From assembly GCA_009773665.1 (NCBI GenBank), contig WSYE01000023.1, forward strand, positions 1 through 46,736: a DNA stretch of 46,736 nt. The letters are read 5' to 3'. This stretch comes from Desulfovibrionaceae bacterium (GTDB taxonomy: Bacteria; Desulfobacterota; Desulfovibrionia; Desulfovibrionales; Desulfovibrionaceae). Shown one piece after another: positions 1 to 10,841 of this stretch. The notes beneath the pieces are model-generated. The model was not told the origin of the DNA, did no database searches, and worked only from the letters and a program-made list of their open reading frames with translations. Each line of letters starts with the position of its first letter. Within the stretch, counting starts at the first letter, position 1. The position numbers and the translations under genes were made by a program.

Positions 1-1554
1 GATCTCGGCGGCAGCCCTCTGGCTGCGCTCAGCGAGCTTTCGCACTTCGGCGGCGACCACGGCGAAGCCCTTGCCGTGCTCACCCGCGCGGGCGGCCTCA
101 ATGGCGGCGTTCAGGGCCAGGAGGTCGGTCTGGCGGGCGATTTCCTCGATGATGGAGATCTTCTGGGCTATCTCCTTCATGGCGGACACGGTCTGGATCA
201 TGGCCGTGCCGGACTCACGGGCGTCCCCGGCGGCCTTGGAGGCGATAGCCTCGGTCTGGCGGGCGTTGTCGGCGTTCTGGCTGATGCTCGAAGACATCTC
301 CTCCATGGACGCGGAGGATTCCTCCAGGGCAGCAGCCTGCTCGGTGGTGGCCTGGGAGAGGCTCTGGGCCGACGCGGAGAGCTGTTCGCTGCCCGAGGCG
401 ACGTTTCCGGCCCCAGCCTGGACTTCCACTATCACGCTGGACAGTCTTTCCACGGTGAGGGCCAGGGCGCTCATGAGCACATCCTGGTCGGAGCGCGGCT
501 TGACCGACACCCGCAGGTCGCCGGTGGACAGCTTCTGGGCCAGCTCCGTTATCTCCCGCTCGGCGTTCACCAAGGCCAGTATGGAGCGCATGAGGTCGTC
601 ATGCTCGGATCGCGCCTTCACATCTATGCGCAGATCTCCAAGCGATATCCTGCGGGTGATGTTCTCCACGCCCTTTTCCGCTTCCACCAGCGCGGCGAAG
701 GATTTGAGCATCCTGTCCTCGGGGGACCTGGGCACAACCTCCAGGTTCAGGTCGCCGGAAGCGACCCGCTCAGCCAGCGTCGCCACGCCCTTTTCCGCCT
801 CGGCGACGTTGCGCAATGCATTGGCCAGGACGCCGATCTCGTTTTTCAAATCGATTTCCAGTTTGGAGGTCAAATCCCCCACAGACAGCTTATTGGCGAA
901 GTCCACGCTTTTCTTGAGAGGAATGACGATGGAGCGGGGAATGAAGAAACCCAGCCCAAGGCCTGCGAGTACGGCCACGCTCAGCAGGATGATCGAAAGG
1001 AGCAGCGCCCTCTCATACGCGGTCTGGCCGGCGGCGGCCTCCGCAGCGGCCCCCTTGTCGTTGAGGTCGATCCCCTTGACCAGCGACTCCAACGCCAGGG
1101 TGTAGGTGCTCCTCATCCCGGTGGTCTGGAGCTTGACCGCCTCCTCCATCTTGCCGCTGGCAGCGAGCTCGACGATCTTCTTGTGCAGATCGAGGTATTC
1201 CTTGGACGCCTTCTTGAACACTTCGAAGTTGTTGCGTTCTTCGTCACTGCTGATCAGCTTGTCATAGCGATTGACGGCGGCATCGAGCCGCTCCAGGGCT
1301 TCCTTGATCCGCTTCTCCTGATCCGCCTTCACCTCAGGAGATTCTGCAATGAACTGGATCAGCTGGACGCGCCTGATGTCGTTGAACAAGCGGTTGATGG
1401 TTCCAAGTTCCTTGATGCTCGGCAGCCAGTTGGTGGAGAGCTGGTTGATGTTCATGTCCAGAGATTTCATGGAGTTTATGTTCAACAAACCCATGATGAG
1501 AATGATGGCCGTGCAGGAACCGAACGCCAGCGCAAGCTTCAATGCCAACTTCAT
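1..1554 (-). CDS. Methyl-accepting chemotaxis protein with poly-HAMP array (3' end outside window)
   Basis: This is a transmembrane chemoreceptor that would pass a periplasmic signal to CheA/CheW. Reading the minus strand from 1554 gives [12 protein letters not shown], a first membrane helix, then a helical periplasmic part of about 150 residues of four-helix-bundle (4HB_MCP) type. A second membrane helix follows, then four successive HAMP-like units, each with a GDL-type core (SVGDL, ASGDL, SLGDL, STGDL). The signalling domain is recognisable from the hairpin sequence [20 protein letters not shown] and then [18 protein letters not shown]. The gene runs off the window at base 1, so the end of the signalling domain and any CheR/CheB tail are not visible. 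An in-frame ATG at 1575 with a GGAG ribosome site is an alternative start; 1554 was preferred because the protein then begins like family members. No chemotaxis partner genes are adjacent. Confidence 0.93.
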   Translation of the reverse strand, partial: MKLALKLALAFGSCTAIILIMGLLNINSMKSLDMNINQLSTNWLPSIKELGTINRLFNDIRRVQLIQFIAESPEVKADQEKRIKEALERLDAAVNRYDKLISSDEERNNFEVFKKASKEYLDLHKKIVELAASGKMEEAVKLQTTGMRSTYTLALESLVKGIDLNDKGAAAEAAAGQTAYERALLLSIILLSVAVLAGLGLGFFIPRSIVIPLKKSVDFANKLSVGDLTSKLEIDLKNEIGVLANALRNVAEAEKGVATLAERVASGDLNLEVVPRSPEDRMLKSFAALVEAEKGVENITRRISLGDLRIDVKARSEHDDLMRSILALVNAEREITELAQKLSTGDLRVSVKPRSDQDVLMSALALTVERLSSVIVEVQAGAGNVASGSEQLSASAQSLSQATTEQAAALEESSASMEEMSSSISQNADNARQTEAIASKAAGDARESGTAMIQTVSAMKEIAQKISIIEEIARQTDLLALNAAIEAARAGEHGKGFAVVAAEVRKLAERSQRAAAEI

Positions 1555-1575
1555 GATCGCCCCCCTCGGCTTCAT

Positions 1576-2370
1576 GGTTGCTCCGGACAACTGACAGAGC
1601 GCCCGGACGTGCAGATCACCCGGAAACTTCTTCAAGCCGCTTTTCCACACAATGGCTCGTAGCCATTGATCCCGACTTTCTCCATCTGGACCTGACCGAA
1701 CAAGAACAGTTCCAGGAAATGGGCTCGCAAACGTCCTTCGAAACTACCAAAAGATTTTTTTCTACACCTCCGACCAATGCGACCGGCAGTTCGATGCCCT
1801 GCGCGCAACCCCATTCGGGATTTTCCAAAACCTGATAACTGAATGCTCATTCAGTCTGGCAAAAACACACATTACTTGCAACCCTACCAAAAAGGGAATT
1901 TTTGTCCATGCCCATGAAACGGTTGCTGACGTTTTCCTCATTTTTGCGGAAATTCTGCCGGAGAAGTACCCGCGAGACAACCCGCCTTTCACCGGTAAAA
2001 TATGTAAATACAGTATGATAAGCGACATTCCCATCGCCGACCGCACAATTCCGGTGGAGGGAAGCCAGACCTGCCGGGCACGGGCAGTTGTTTTTGAGAC
2101 GAGATGAAATTTTCCGGCGGCAGAGTCAGAATGCAATGGGAGTGGTTCGCTTCGTGTGGCGTCCTCAAAAGCAATATAAATCGCCTTGAAGATACACCAA
2201 TACACTGAGGCCCTTGAAGAATTCATCGCCCTCCGTCACGTCAATCGGCGTCTGCACGGCGTGGGCAGGAGTCACAGCTCTCCAGAAAATACTGCGCAGC
2301 AGCGGGCCTAAACTGGGCCTGAACTGGCGGGTATCACTTCTTTGGCGGTTCTTTCCCGCGCGCCCCCCGA
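1576..2370. other. Gene-poor, AT-richer intergenic region
   Basis: About 800 bases lie between the chemoreceptor start and the hydrolase operon promoter. Composition is visibly more AT-rich than either flank. A stop-free plus-strand frame runs from 1670 to 2107 (146 codons) but has no ATG, GTG or TTG in a useful position. A minus-strand frame covers 1762-2226 without family resemblance. The only clear structured site is the palindrome at 1838-1855. I see no convincing gene here; a decayed gene is possible. Confidence 0.5.
1838..1855. promoter_or_regulatory. 18-bp palindrome, TetR/FadR-like operator candidate
   Basis: The sequence ACTGAATGCTCATTCAGT is a perfect inverted repeat with 8-bp arms and a 2-bp centre. 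The TGAATG..CATTCA core resembles operators bound by TetR-family and fatty-acid regulators. It lies about 280 bp upstream of the chemoreceptor start and about 650 bp upstream of the first hydrolase gene, so its target is unclear. No regulator gene of that family is nearby. Confidence 0.35.
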
Positions 2371-2388
2371 TGTAAGGAAAATGTCAGG
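2371..2388 (+). promoter_or_regulatory. Pho-box-like direct repeat upstream of the hydrolase operon
   Basis: TGTAAGG-AAAA-TGTCAGG is a 7-bp direct repeat with a 4-bp AT spacer (11-bp period), the architecture bound by PhoB/OmpR-type response regulators. A -10-like TATCAA starts at 2399, ten bases after the box, as expected where such a box replaces the -35. Transcription would then start near 2411, about 80 nt before the first gene. A near-identical box occurs at 29212-29229. The factor that binds is inferred, not known. Confidence 0.5.
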
Positions 2389-2491
2389 GCCGACCTGCTA
2401 TCAAAAGACACCATCCGGCCTCTGCTCCCGCAGAACCCCGAAGGTCCGTCCAGACGGCCTGGCCGCAACCCCAAATGGAAGGATTCGCCCC

Positions 2492-3790
2492 ATGCACCAC
2501 CGTATGTTGCCGATGGCCTGCCTGCTGCTGTCCGCCTGTCTGCTCGCGTCCTGCGCCTCCCAGCGTTCCAAGGCCAAACCCGCCACCGAGGCGCAGGCCA
2601 AGGAATTCGACATGCACGCACCCTATGTCCGCTACCATTTCGAGGACCCGGACATGGACTTCACCTTCGGCTCTGTGGTTCTCGGATCAACGAGCAACCA
2701 CGGCTGCGAAACCGGCGAGGCCTTCTATGTGGCGGCCAACATCAAGGACGGCAGCGCCGCCAGCTGGCAGGAACAGTGGATCAAGATGGCGGAGCGTGTG
2801 CAGGCCAGGGGGGAGAAGTCCCTCGCCGCAGGGCACAAAGTCAGCGCGCGCGATCAGCTCTTGCGCGCGTCCAACTACTACCGCTTCGGGGTCATGGCCA
2901 TGATGCCGGACGACCCGCGCCTGAAACCAACGGCCACCAAAAGCCGCGAGGCCATGAAAAAGGCCGGTGCACTCTTCGATCCGCCTCTGGAGTATTTCGA
3001 GATCCCCTTCGAGGGCACTGTGCTGCCCGGCTATTTCCGCAAGGCCGCCAACGACTCCAAGCCCCGCAAGACCCTGCTGATGCTGGGCGGCGGCGAGACC
3101 TTCGCCGAGGACCTCATCTTCTACATCATGCCCCAGGCCATTGAGCGCGGGTACAACTTCGTCACCCTGGACCTGCCCGGCCAGGGCCTGCTGCCCATGG
3201 AAGGCAAGCCCTTCAGGCCGGACATGTACCACGCGGTGAAGAAAGGCGTGGACTACGCCCTGTCCCGCAAGGAGGTCGACCCCGCACGGCTGGCGGCCTT
3301 CGGCATCTCCGGCGGTGGCGGGTTCGCTCCCCAGGCGGCCCAGAATGACCCGCGCATCAAAGCCGTGGTCATGAACGCCTGCGTGGTGGACGCCCATCCT
3401 CTCTTCGCCAGCATGACCCCGGTGGTCACGGCCACGCCCGAGAAGGTCGCGAGCTTCACCTCGTTCCACGGCAACACCGTGAAGATCATCGCCTGGCGCT
3501 GGGGTGTGCCCATGGACAACGTTCCCGGCCTGGTGGAGGCCAACCGGGGCTTCAGTTTCGATCCTTCCAAGGTGACCGTGCCTGCGCTGTCGCTGGTGGG
3601 CGAGGGAGAATACCAGGGCGAGGAGACCCGCAGGCAGCAGAAGCTCTGCATGGAAGGCCTGCCCAACCCCATCAAGGGGCTGGTGGTCACTCCGCTGGAC
3701 GAGGGCGCTTCCAACCACTGCGTCATGGAGAACCGCAGCCTCGTGGCCCAGGTGGTGTTCGACTGGCTTGACGGCGTGTTCAAGAAGTAG
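2492..3790 (+). CDS. Lipoprotein alpha/beta hydrolase (paralogue of the gene at 6683)
   Basis: This is a predicted membrane-anchored serine hydrolase of 432 residues; its substrate is not known. The N-terminus is a lipoprotein signal with LLASC lipobox (Cys21). An N-terminal region with repeated Trp/Gln-rich helices precedes an alpha/beta hydrolase core. The core shows a TLLMLGGGETFAED strand-loop (oxyanion region), the DLPGQGLLP loop, the nucleophile elbow GISGGGG (Ser273) and a late NHCVMENR with the likely catalytic His409. The acid is probably in LVGEGEYQGEE; a Glu here would be less usual than Asp. The fold resembles 2,6-dihydropseudooxynicotine-hydrolase/FrsA-type enzymes. The start at 2492 follows GGAAGGA and gives a proper signal peptide; an upstream in-frame start at 2342 would lie before the inferred promoter. 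It is the first gene of a rightward operon. Confidence 0.85.
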   Translation: MHHRMLPMACLLLSACLLASCASQRSKAKPATEAQAKEFDMHAPYVRYHFEDPDMDFTFGSVVLGSTSNHGCETGEAFYVAANIKDGSAASWQEQWIKMAERVQARGEKSLAAGHKVSARDQLLRASNYYRFGVMAMMPDDPRLKPTATKSREAMKKAGALFDPPLEYFEIPFEGTVLPGYFRKAANDSKPRKTLLMLGGGETFAEDLIFYIMPQAIERGYNFVTLDLPGQGLLPMEGKPFRPDMYHAVKKGVDYALSRKEVDPARLAAFGISGGGGFAPQAAQNDPRIKAVVMNACVVDAHPLFASMTPVVTATPEKVASFTSFHGNTVKIIAWRWGVPMDNVPGLVEANRGFSFDPSKVTVPALSLVGEGEYQGEETRRQQKLCMEGLPNPIKGLVVTPLDEGASNHCVMENRSLVAQVVFDWLDGVFKK

Positions 3791-3822
3791 GCGCACGCGC
3801 CTGAACCGGGAGGAGTATCACC

Positions 3823-4950
3823 ATGAAGACGACCCCACGCGGCCTAGCCGCCGCGACCGCGCTGCTCGCCGTGCTGGCCCTGCTTCCGGGCTGCTCGTCC
3901 ATCGGTCCGAGCCGCATGGTCCAGGACCGCACCGACTACAACGCCTCGCTCACCGAATCCTGGAAGCGCCAGATTCTCTTGAACATCGTGAAGATCCGCT
4001 ACGTGGAGCCCATCTTCTTCATGGACGTGGGCGACATCGTGGCCGGATACACCATGGAGACCGGGGCCAGCGCCGGGTTCTCCCGCTCCATGTACGACGC
4101 GCCGACCCCCATAACCGACAACAACAACCCCGTGTTCGGCAACTTCGGCAGGCTGGAATTCGGCGTGAGCGGGCGCTTCACCGACCGCCCCACCGTCACC
4201 TACAAACCCATGACCGGAGCGCCCTTCCGGACCGGGATCATGTCCGCCCTGCCCCTGCGGAACGTCCTGAACGGGCTGGACACCGGGATATCCGCCCAGT
4301 TCCTGTTCCACCTGGGGGTGCGCTCCATCAACGGCCTGCGAAACGCCGCCCTCTCCGCCAAGGGCAGCGTGGCCGCCCAGCCCGAATTCACGCGGGCTGC
4401 GGAGATCCTGGCCCAGTTGCAGCTGGAGGGAGCGCTTCGCGCCCGCAGCGATCCTCCCCAGCAAGGCAAGGAGGGCAGGCTCTATCTGGTCATCGGGGGC
4501 AGGAAACCCTCCGCCGAAACAGCCGCGCTGATCAGGGAGCTGCGCACTCTGCTCGACCTTGACCCGGCGGTGTACGAGTATGAGGTGATCAGCGAGCCGG
4601 AAACGCAGAACAGACGCCAGATTGCGCTGCAGACGTACTCCCTGATGCAGATCATGGCCGCCGTGGCCGCCAGGGTGGACATTCCGGCGGCGGATGTGGC
4701 CTCCCGCCGCGCCCTGCCGGAGATGCACGAAGCGCCGGGGAGCGGCGTGATGGAAAAGACGGCGGTGCACAGCGGGAGGACGAAGCCGCAGGACGCCTTC
4801 GCGGCGGTGAGCTTCCACGGCCACTGGTTCTGGGTGGAAGACAACGACCTGGGCACCAAGCGGGTGTTCTCCTTCCTCATGCTCGCGTTCACCCTGATGG
4901 AGAACAAGGCCGGGTCCCCGCCGCCGCAGCTGACCATCCCGGTGCAGTGA
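3823..4950 (+). CDS. Lipoprotein of unknown function
   Basis: The protein has 375 residues and begins with a lipoprotein signal ending LLPGC (Cys24), so it should be lipid-anchored. It then reads as a mostly soluble domain with the segment QILLNIVKIRYVEPIFFMDV, Gly-rich stretches and a long helical middle. I do not recognise a named family. The start follows a strong GGGAGGAG ribosome site, 32 bases after the previous stop. Its stop codon lies 47 bases before the carboxylesterase start, so it sits inside the hydrolase operon. Co-localisation suggests it assists the envelope hydrolases, for example as a scaffold or substrate-binding partner; that is inference only. Confidence 0.8.
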   Translation: MKTTPRGLAAATALLAVLALLPGCSSIGPSRMVQDRTDYNASLTESWKRQILLNIVKIRYVEPIFFMDVGDIVAGYTMETGASAGFSRSMYDAPTPITDNNNPVFGNFGRLEFGVSGRFTDRPTVTYKPMTGAPFRTGIMSALPLRNVLNGLDTGISAQFLFHLGVRSINGLRNAALSAKGSVAAQPEFTRAAEILAQLQLEGALRARSDPPQQGKEGRLYLVIGGRKPSAETAALIRELRTLLDLDPAVYEYEVISEPETQNRRQIALQTYSLMQIMAAVAARVDIPAADVASRRALPEMHEAPGSGVMEKTAVHSGRTKPQDAFAAVSFHGHWFWVEDNDLGTKRVFSFLMLAFTLMENKAGSPPPQLTIPVQ

Positions 4951-4997
4951 TGAGCCGCAGCCAGGATGCGACCACGCCTGAGACGATGAGGGTTCCA

Positions 4998-6578
4998 ATG
5001 AAACCATGGTCATGGGGCATCGTGGCCGCCGTCCTGATCGAGCTGGCGTTCGGAATGCTGGCCGGAGCCGACGGAGTTGGCGTCGTCGCCCTGGACAGCG
5101 GCCCGGTTCGTGGCACAGCGCAGGACGGGGTCGGCGCGTTCCTGGGAATCCCCTACGCGGCCCCGCCCGTGGGCGAACTGCGCTGGAAGCCGCCGCAGAA
5201 GCCCGCGCCCTGGTCGGGCGTGCTCGAGGCCTCGTCTTTCGGCCCCGCCTGCCCCCAGGCCGGGCCGCTGGAGGCAGCCTCCTGCGAGGACTGCCTGTAC
5301 CTGAACGTGTGGACGCCTGCCCGCGCGTCCGGGACAAAGCTCCCGGTAATGGTCTGGCTGCACGGGGGCGGCTTCAACTTCGGGGCGGCCTCGCAACCGG
5401 AATACCACGGGCGAAACCTCGCCCGGCAAGGCGTGGTGGTGGTCACCGTCAACTATCGCCTGGGGCCGCTGGGCTATCTGGCCCATCCCGCGCTGGCCGC
5501 AGAATCCCCGAGCGCCATGGCGGGCAATTACGGCCTGCTCGACCAGATCGAGGCCCTCAAGTGGGTCCGGCGAAACATCGCGGCCTTCGGCGGCGACCCG
5601 GACACGGTGACCATCTTCGGTCAGTCCGCCGGTTCGCGCTCCGTGTCGCTTCTGACGATCAGCCCGCTTTCCCAGGGCCTGTTCCACCGGGCCATCGCCC
5701 AGAGCGGCGGCCCCATCCTCGGGTCCGAGTACCTGACCCCGGCCTTCAACGGCGACCTGGAGGCCGTCTCCCGCATGGGCCGTGAGCTGAGCGTGCGGCT
5801 CGACTGCGCCAAGGCCGCAGACGAGCTGGCCTGCCTGCGGGCCAGACCCTCCATGGACGTGGTGCGTGCCGCCGACTGCAAGACCGGCCTGTTTGAGGAC
5901 GGCCTGTTTTTTGCGCCGGTGTTCGACGGGCAGGCGCTTCCTCCAAATCCGGCAGATCTGACAGATCTGGCAGGATCGCAGCGCCGCGTGCCCATGATAG
6001 TCGGCAGTACGGGCAATGAAGGCACGGCCTACCTGCGCGGCGAGCGCGGCCTCACGGTCGGCAAATACGAGGCGTTTCTCGCGGCCAGATTCGACGCGAG
6101 AGCGGACCAGGCCCTGGCAGTGTTTCCGGTCTCCGGCGACGCCGACGTCGCCGGGGCCATCGACAGGTTCATCACCGTGGCCGTCAACGCCCAGCCAGCG
6201 CGGTTCATGGCCCGCGCCCTGGAGCGCTCGGGTTGCGGGGCCTACCTCTACCGGTTCACACGGACACCGGACACGACAAGAGCGCGTGAGCTGGGCGCGT
6301 TCCACGGCGTCGACCTGGCCTATGTGTTCGGAAATATGAGCGAAGCCGACGGCTACACGGCGGCGGACAGGGAACTCTCCCGGCAGGTGATGGCCTACTG
6401 GGTGAACTTCGCCAGGACCGGCGACCCCAACGGGCCTGGACTTGCGCCGTGGCCCATGTACAGGGCCGCCTCGGACGAATTCCTGGAGTTCGCGGACACC
6501 GTCCGAGCGGGGAAAGATCTTTACAAGCAGCAGTGCGACTTCATCGACCGCGTGTCACGCTTCGGACTGACCCGATAG
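4998..6578 (+). CDS. Carboxylesterase, type B family
   Basis: This is a predicted exported carboxylic ester hydrolase of 526 residues, near the usual size for the COesterase family. The signal-like N-terminus MKPWSWGIVAAVLIELAFG is followed by the family hallmarks: GIPYAAPPVGELRW, the CLYLNVWTP motif, the oxyanion loop HGGGFNFG, the nucleophile elbow FGQSAGS (Ser210), a GSTGNEGT segment carrying the acid Glu, and FHGVDLAYVFG with the catalytic His. All three triad residues therefore appear to be present. The start at 4998 was chosen for the GAGGG five bases upstream and the signal peptide; in-frame starts at 4947 (GTG) and 4950 overlap the previous stop and are less likely. The gene is third in the hydrolase operon. 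Confidence 0.92.
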   Translation: MKPWSWGIVAAVLIELAFGMLAGADGVGVVALDSGPVRGTAQDGVGAFLGIPYAAPPVGELRWKPPQKPAPWSGVLEASSFGPACPQAGPLEAASCEDCLYLNVWTPARASGTKLPVMVWLHGGGFNFGAASQPEYHGRNLARQGVVVVTVNYRLGPLGYLAHPALAAESPSAMAGNYGLLDQIEALKWVRRNIAAFGGDPDTVTIFGQSAGSRSVSLLTISPLSQGLFHRAIAQSGGPILGSEYLTPAFNGDLEAVSRMGRELSVRLDCAKAADELACLRARPSMDVVRAADCKTGLFEDGLFFAPVFDGQALPPNPADLTDLAGSQRRVPMIVGSTGNEGTAYLRGERGLTVGKYEAFLAARFDARADQALAVFPVSGDADVAGAIDRFITVAVNAQPARFMARALERSGCGAYLYRFTRTPDTTRARELGAFHGVDLAYVFGNMSEADGYTAADRELSRQVMAYWVNFARTGDPNGPGLAPWPMYRAASDEFLEFADTVRAGKDLYKQQCDFIDRVSRFGLTR

Positions 6579-6682
6579 CCCGGCTCCATTGCCGGACAGG
6601 GGCATCCCCGGCGTCGGGCGGGTGCCGTGATCCGCAGGACGAATGAGCCAGGCCGCAACCCAACGCGCCAAGGGGATGGGAC

Positions 6683-7983
6683 ATGTGCAGCAAACAGTCG
6701 GTCTTGATACGCTCTCTCCTGGCGCTTGCCGTTCTGGCCTGCCTCCAGGCTGGTGTACTGGCCAGCCCGCCAGTACCCCCAGAAGCCCAAAAGGCCGTGA
6801 ACCCACACGCGGCGCACACCAATTTCTACTTCAAAGACCCGGCCATGGACTTCGTGTTCGGCTCACTGATGCTCGGCTCGGCGGTCAACCACGGCTGCGA
6901 GATCGGCGAGGCCTTCGCCACCGCCGCCGCCATCCGGGACGGCGACGCGGCCAGTTGGCAGGAGCAGTGGACCAAAACTGCCGCCCTCATTGAGGCCAGG
7001 GGTGCGAAGGCGTTGGCCGGAGGGCACCTCGTCAGCGCGCGCGACCAATTCCTGCGGGCCAGCTACGCCTACCGCGCGGCGCTGGTGGCCATGCTCCCGA
7101 GCGATCCCAACATCAGGGATCTGGCCAGACGCAGCCGCGACCTGATGAAGAGCGCGGGCAAGCTCATGGACCCGCCCCTGGAGTATGTTGAGATACCATT
7201 CCAGGGCACGGTGCTCCCGGGATACTTCCGCAAGGCGGCCCCAGGCGGTCATCCGACCCAAACCCTCATCATGATCGGCGGAGCCGAGACCTTCGCCGAG
7301 GACCAGTACTTCTACATCGCCCCCCAGGCCTTCGAGCGCGGCTACAACTTCCTGACCGTGGACCTGCCCGGACAGGGGCTGCTCCCCCTGGATGGCCGCT
7401 ACTTCCGCCCGGACATGCAGGTCCCCCTCAGGGCCGTGGTGAACTACGCCCTGTCTCGCAAGGACGTAGACCCGAAGCGTGTGGCCGTATACGGCATCAG
7501 CAGCGGGGGCGGCTTCGTGCCCCAGGCCGCCGCGCACGACGGGCGCATCAGCGCCATAATCATGAACAACTGCGTAGTGGACGCTGGGGCGGGCGTAGCT
7601 AAGATGGCGGTGGCCACGGCCACGCCGGAAGTGGTGAAGGGCTGGTCGTCATTTGCGCGCCAGACCAACCAGTGCATCGCCTGGCGTTTCGGGTTAGATA
7701 TGGACGACCTGCCTGGGCTGGTGAAGGCCAACCGGGATTTCCGCTTCGACCCCGCCAGGGTGAGCATGCCCGCGCTCATTCTGGTGAGCAGCGGCGAGTA
7801 CAAAAGCCCGGAGATCGAGAGGCAGACCACACAGTGCATGGAATGCTTAAGCAGCGTCAGGAAAAAGCTGGTGATCACCCCCGCCGCCGAGGGGGCTTCC
7901 AACCACTGCGTCATGGAGAACCGCAGCCTCATGAGCCAGGAGGTCTTCGACTGGCTGGACGAAACCTTCGGGGAGGGAGCCAG

Positions 7984-7987
<4 letters not shown>
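6683..7987 (+). CDS. Secreted alpha/beta hydrolase (paralogue of the gene at 2492)
   Basis: The protein has 434 residues and is clearly homologous along its length to the lipoprotein hydrolase at 2492. Shared features include YF(K/E)DP, NHGCE.GEAF, ASWQEQW, the SARDQ helix, the oxyanion GGAETFAED, DLPGQGLLP, the nucleophile elbow GISSGGG (Ser273, the same residue number as in the paralogue) and NHCVMENRSL (His408). Unlike the paralogue it has a cleavable-type signal (VLACLQAGVLASP) with no clear lipobox, so one copy appears soluble and the other anchored. The putative acid lies in LVSSGEYKSPE, again a Glu rather than Asp. Its stop overlaps the next gene by four bases (GTGA), indicating translational coupling with the glycosidase. 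Confidence 0.87.
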
Positions 7988-10719
<2,732 letters not shown>

Positions 10720-10841
10720 CGGCGTACAGGCCACCGGGGAGGTGACGCAGGGAAACTGTCAAGCATGAACGGGATTTATGAATTGTAGTTCGTACAGCAT
10801 CGGTGTTACACGCACTTAGAGCTTGGAGTAAGGAGTTCTGC

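Noticed and set aside
76..1662. Long plus-strand open frames across the chemoreceptor
   Set aside because: They are antisense to a clear MCP frame with family motifs and arise from GC-rich codon bias.
1762..2226. 154-codon minus-strand frame in the gene-poor gap
   Set aside because: No family resemblance, no ribosome site, and competing open frame on the other strand.
3844..5337. Long minus-strand open frame across the lipoprotein and esterase genes
   Set aside because: Composition is Arg/Gly/Pro-rich without domains, and it spans two well-supported plus-strand genes.
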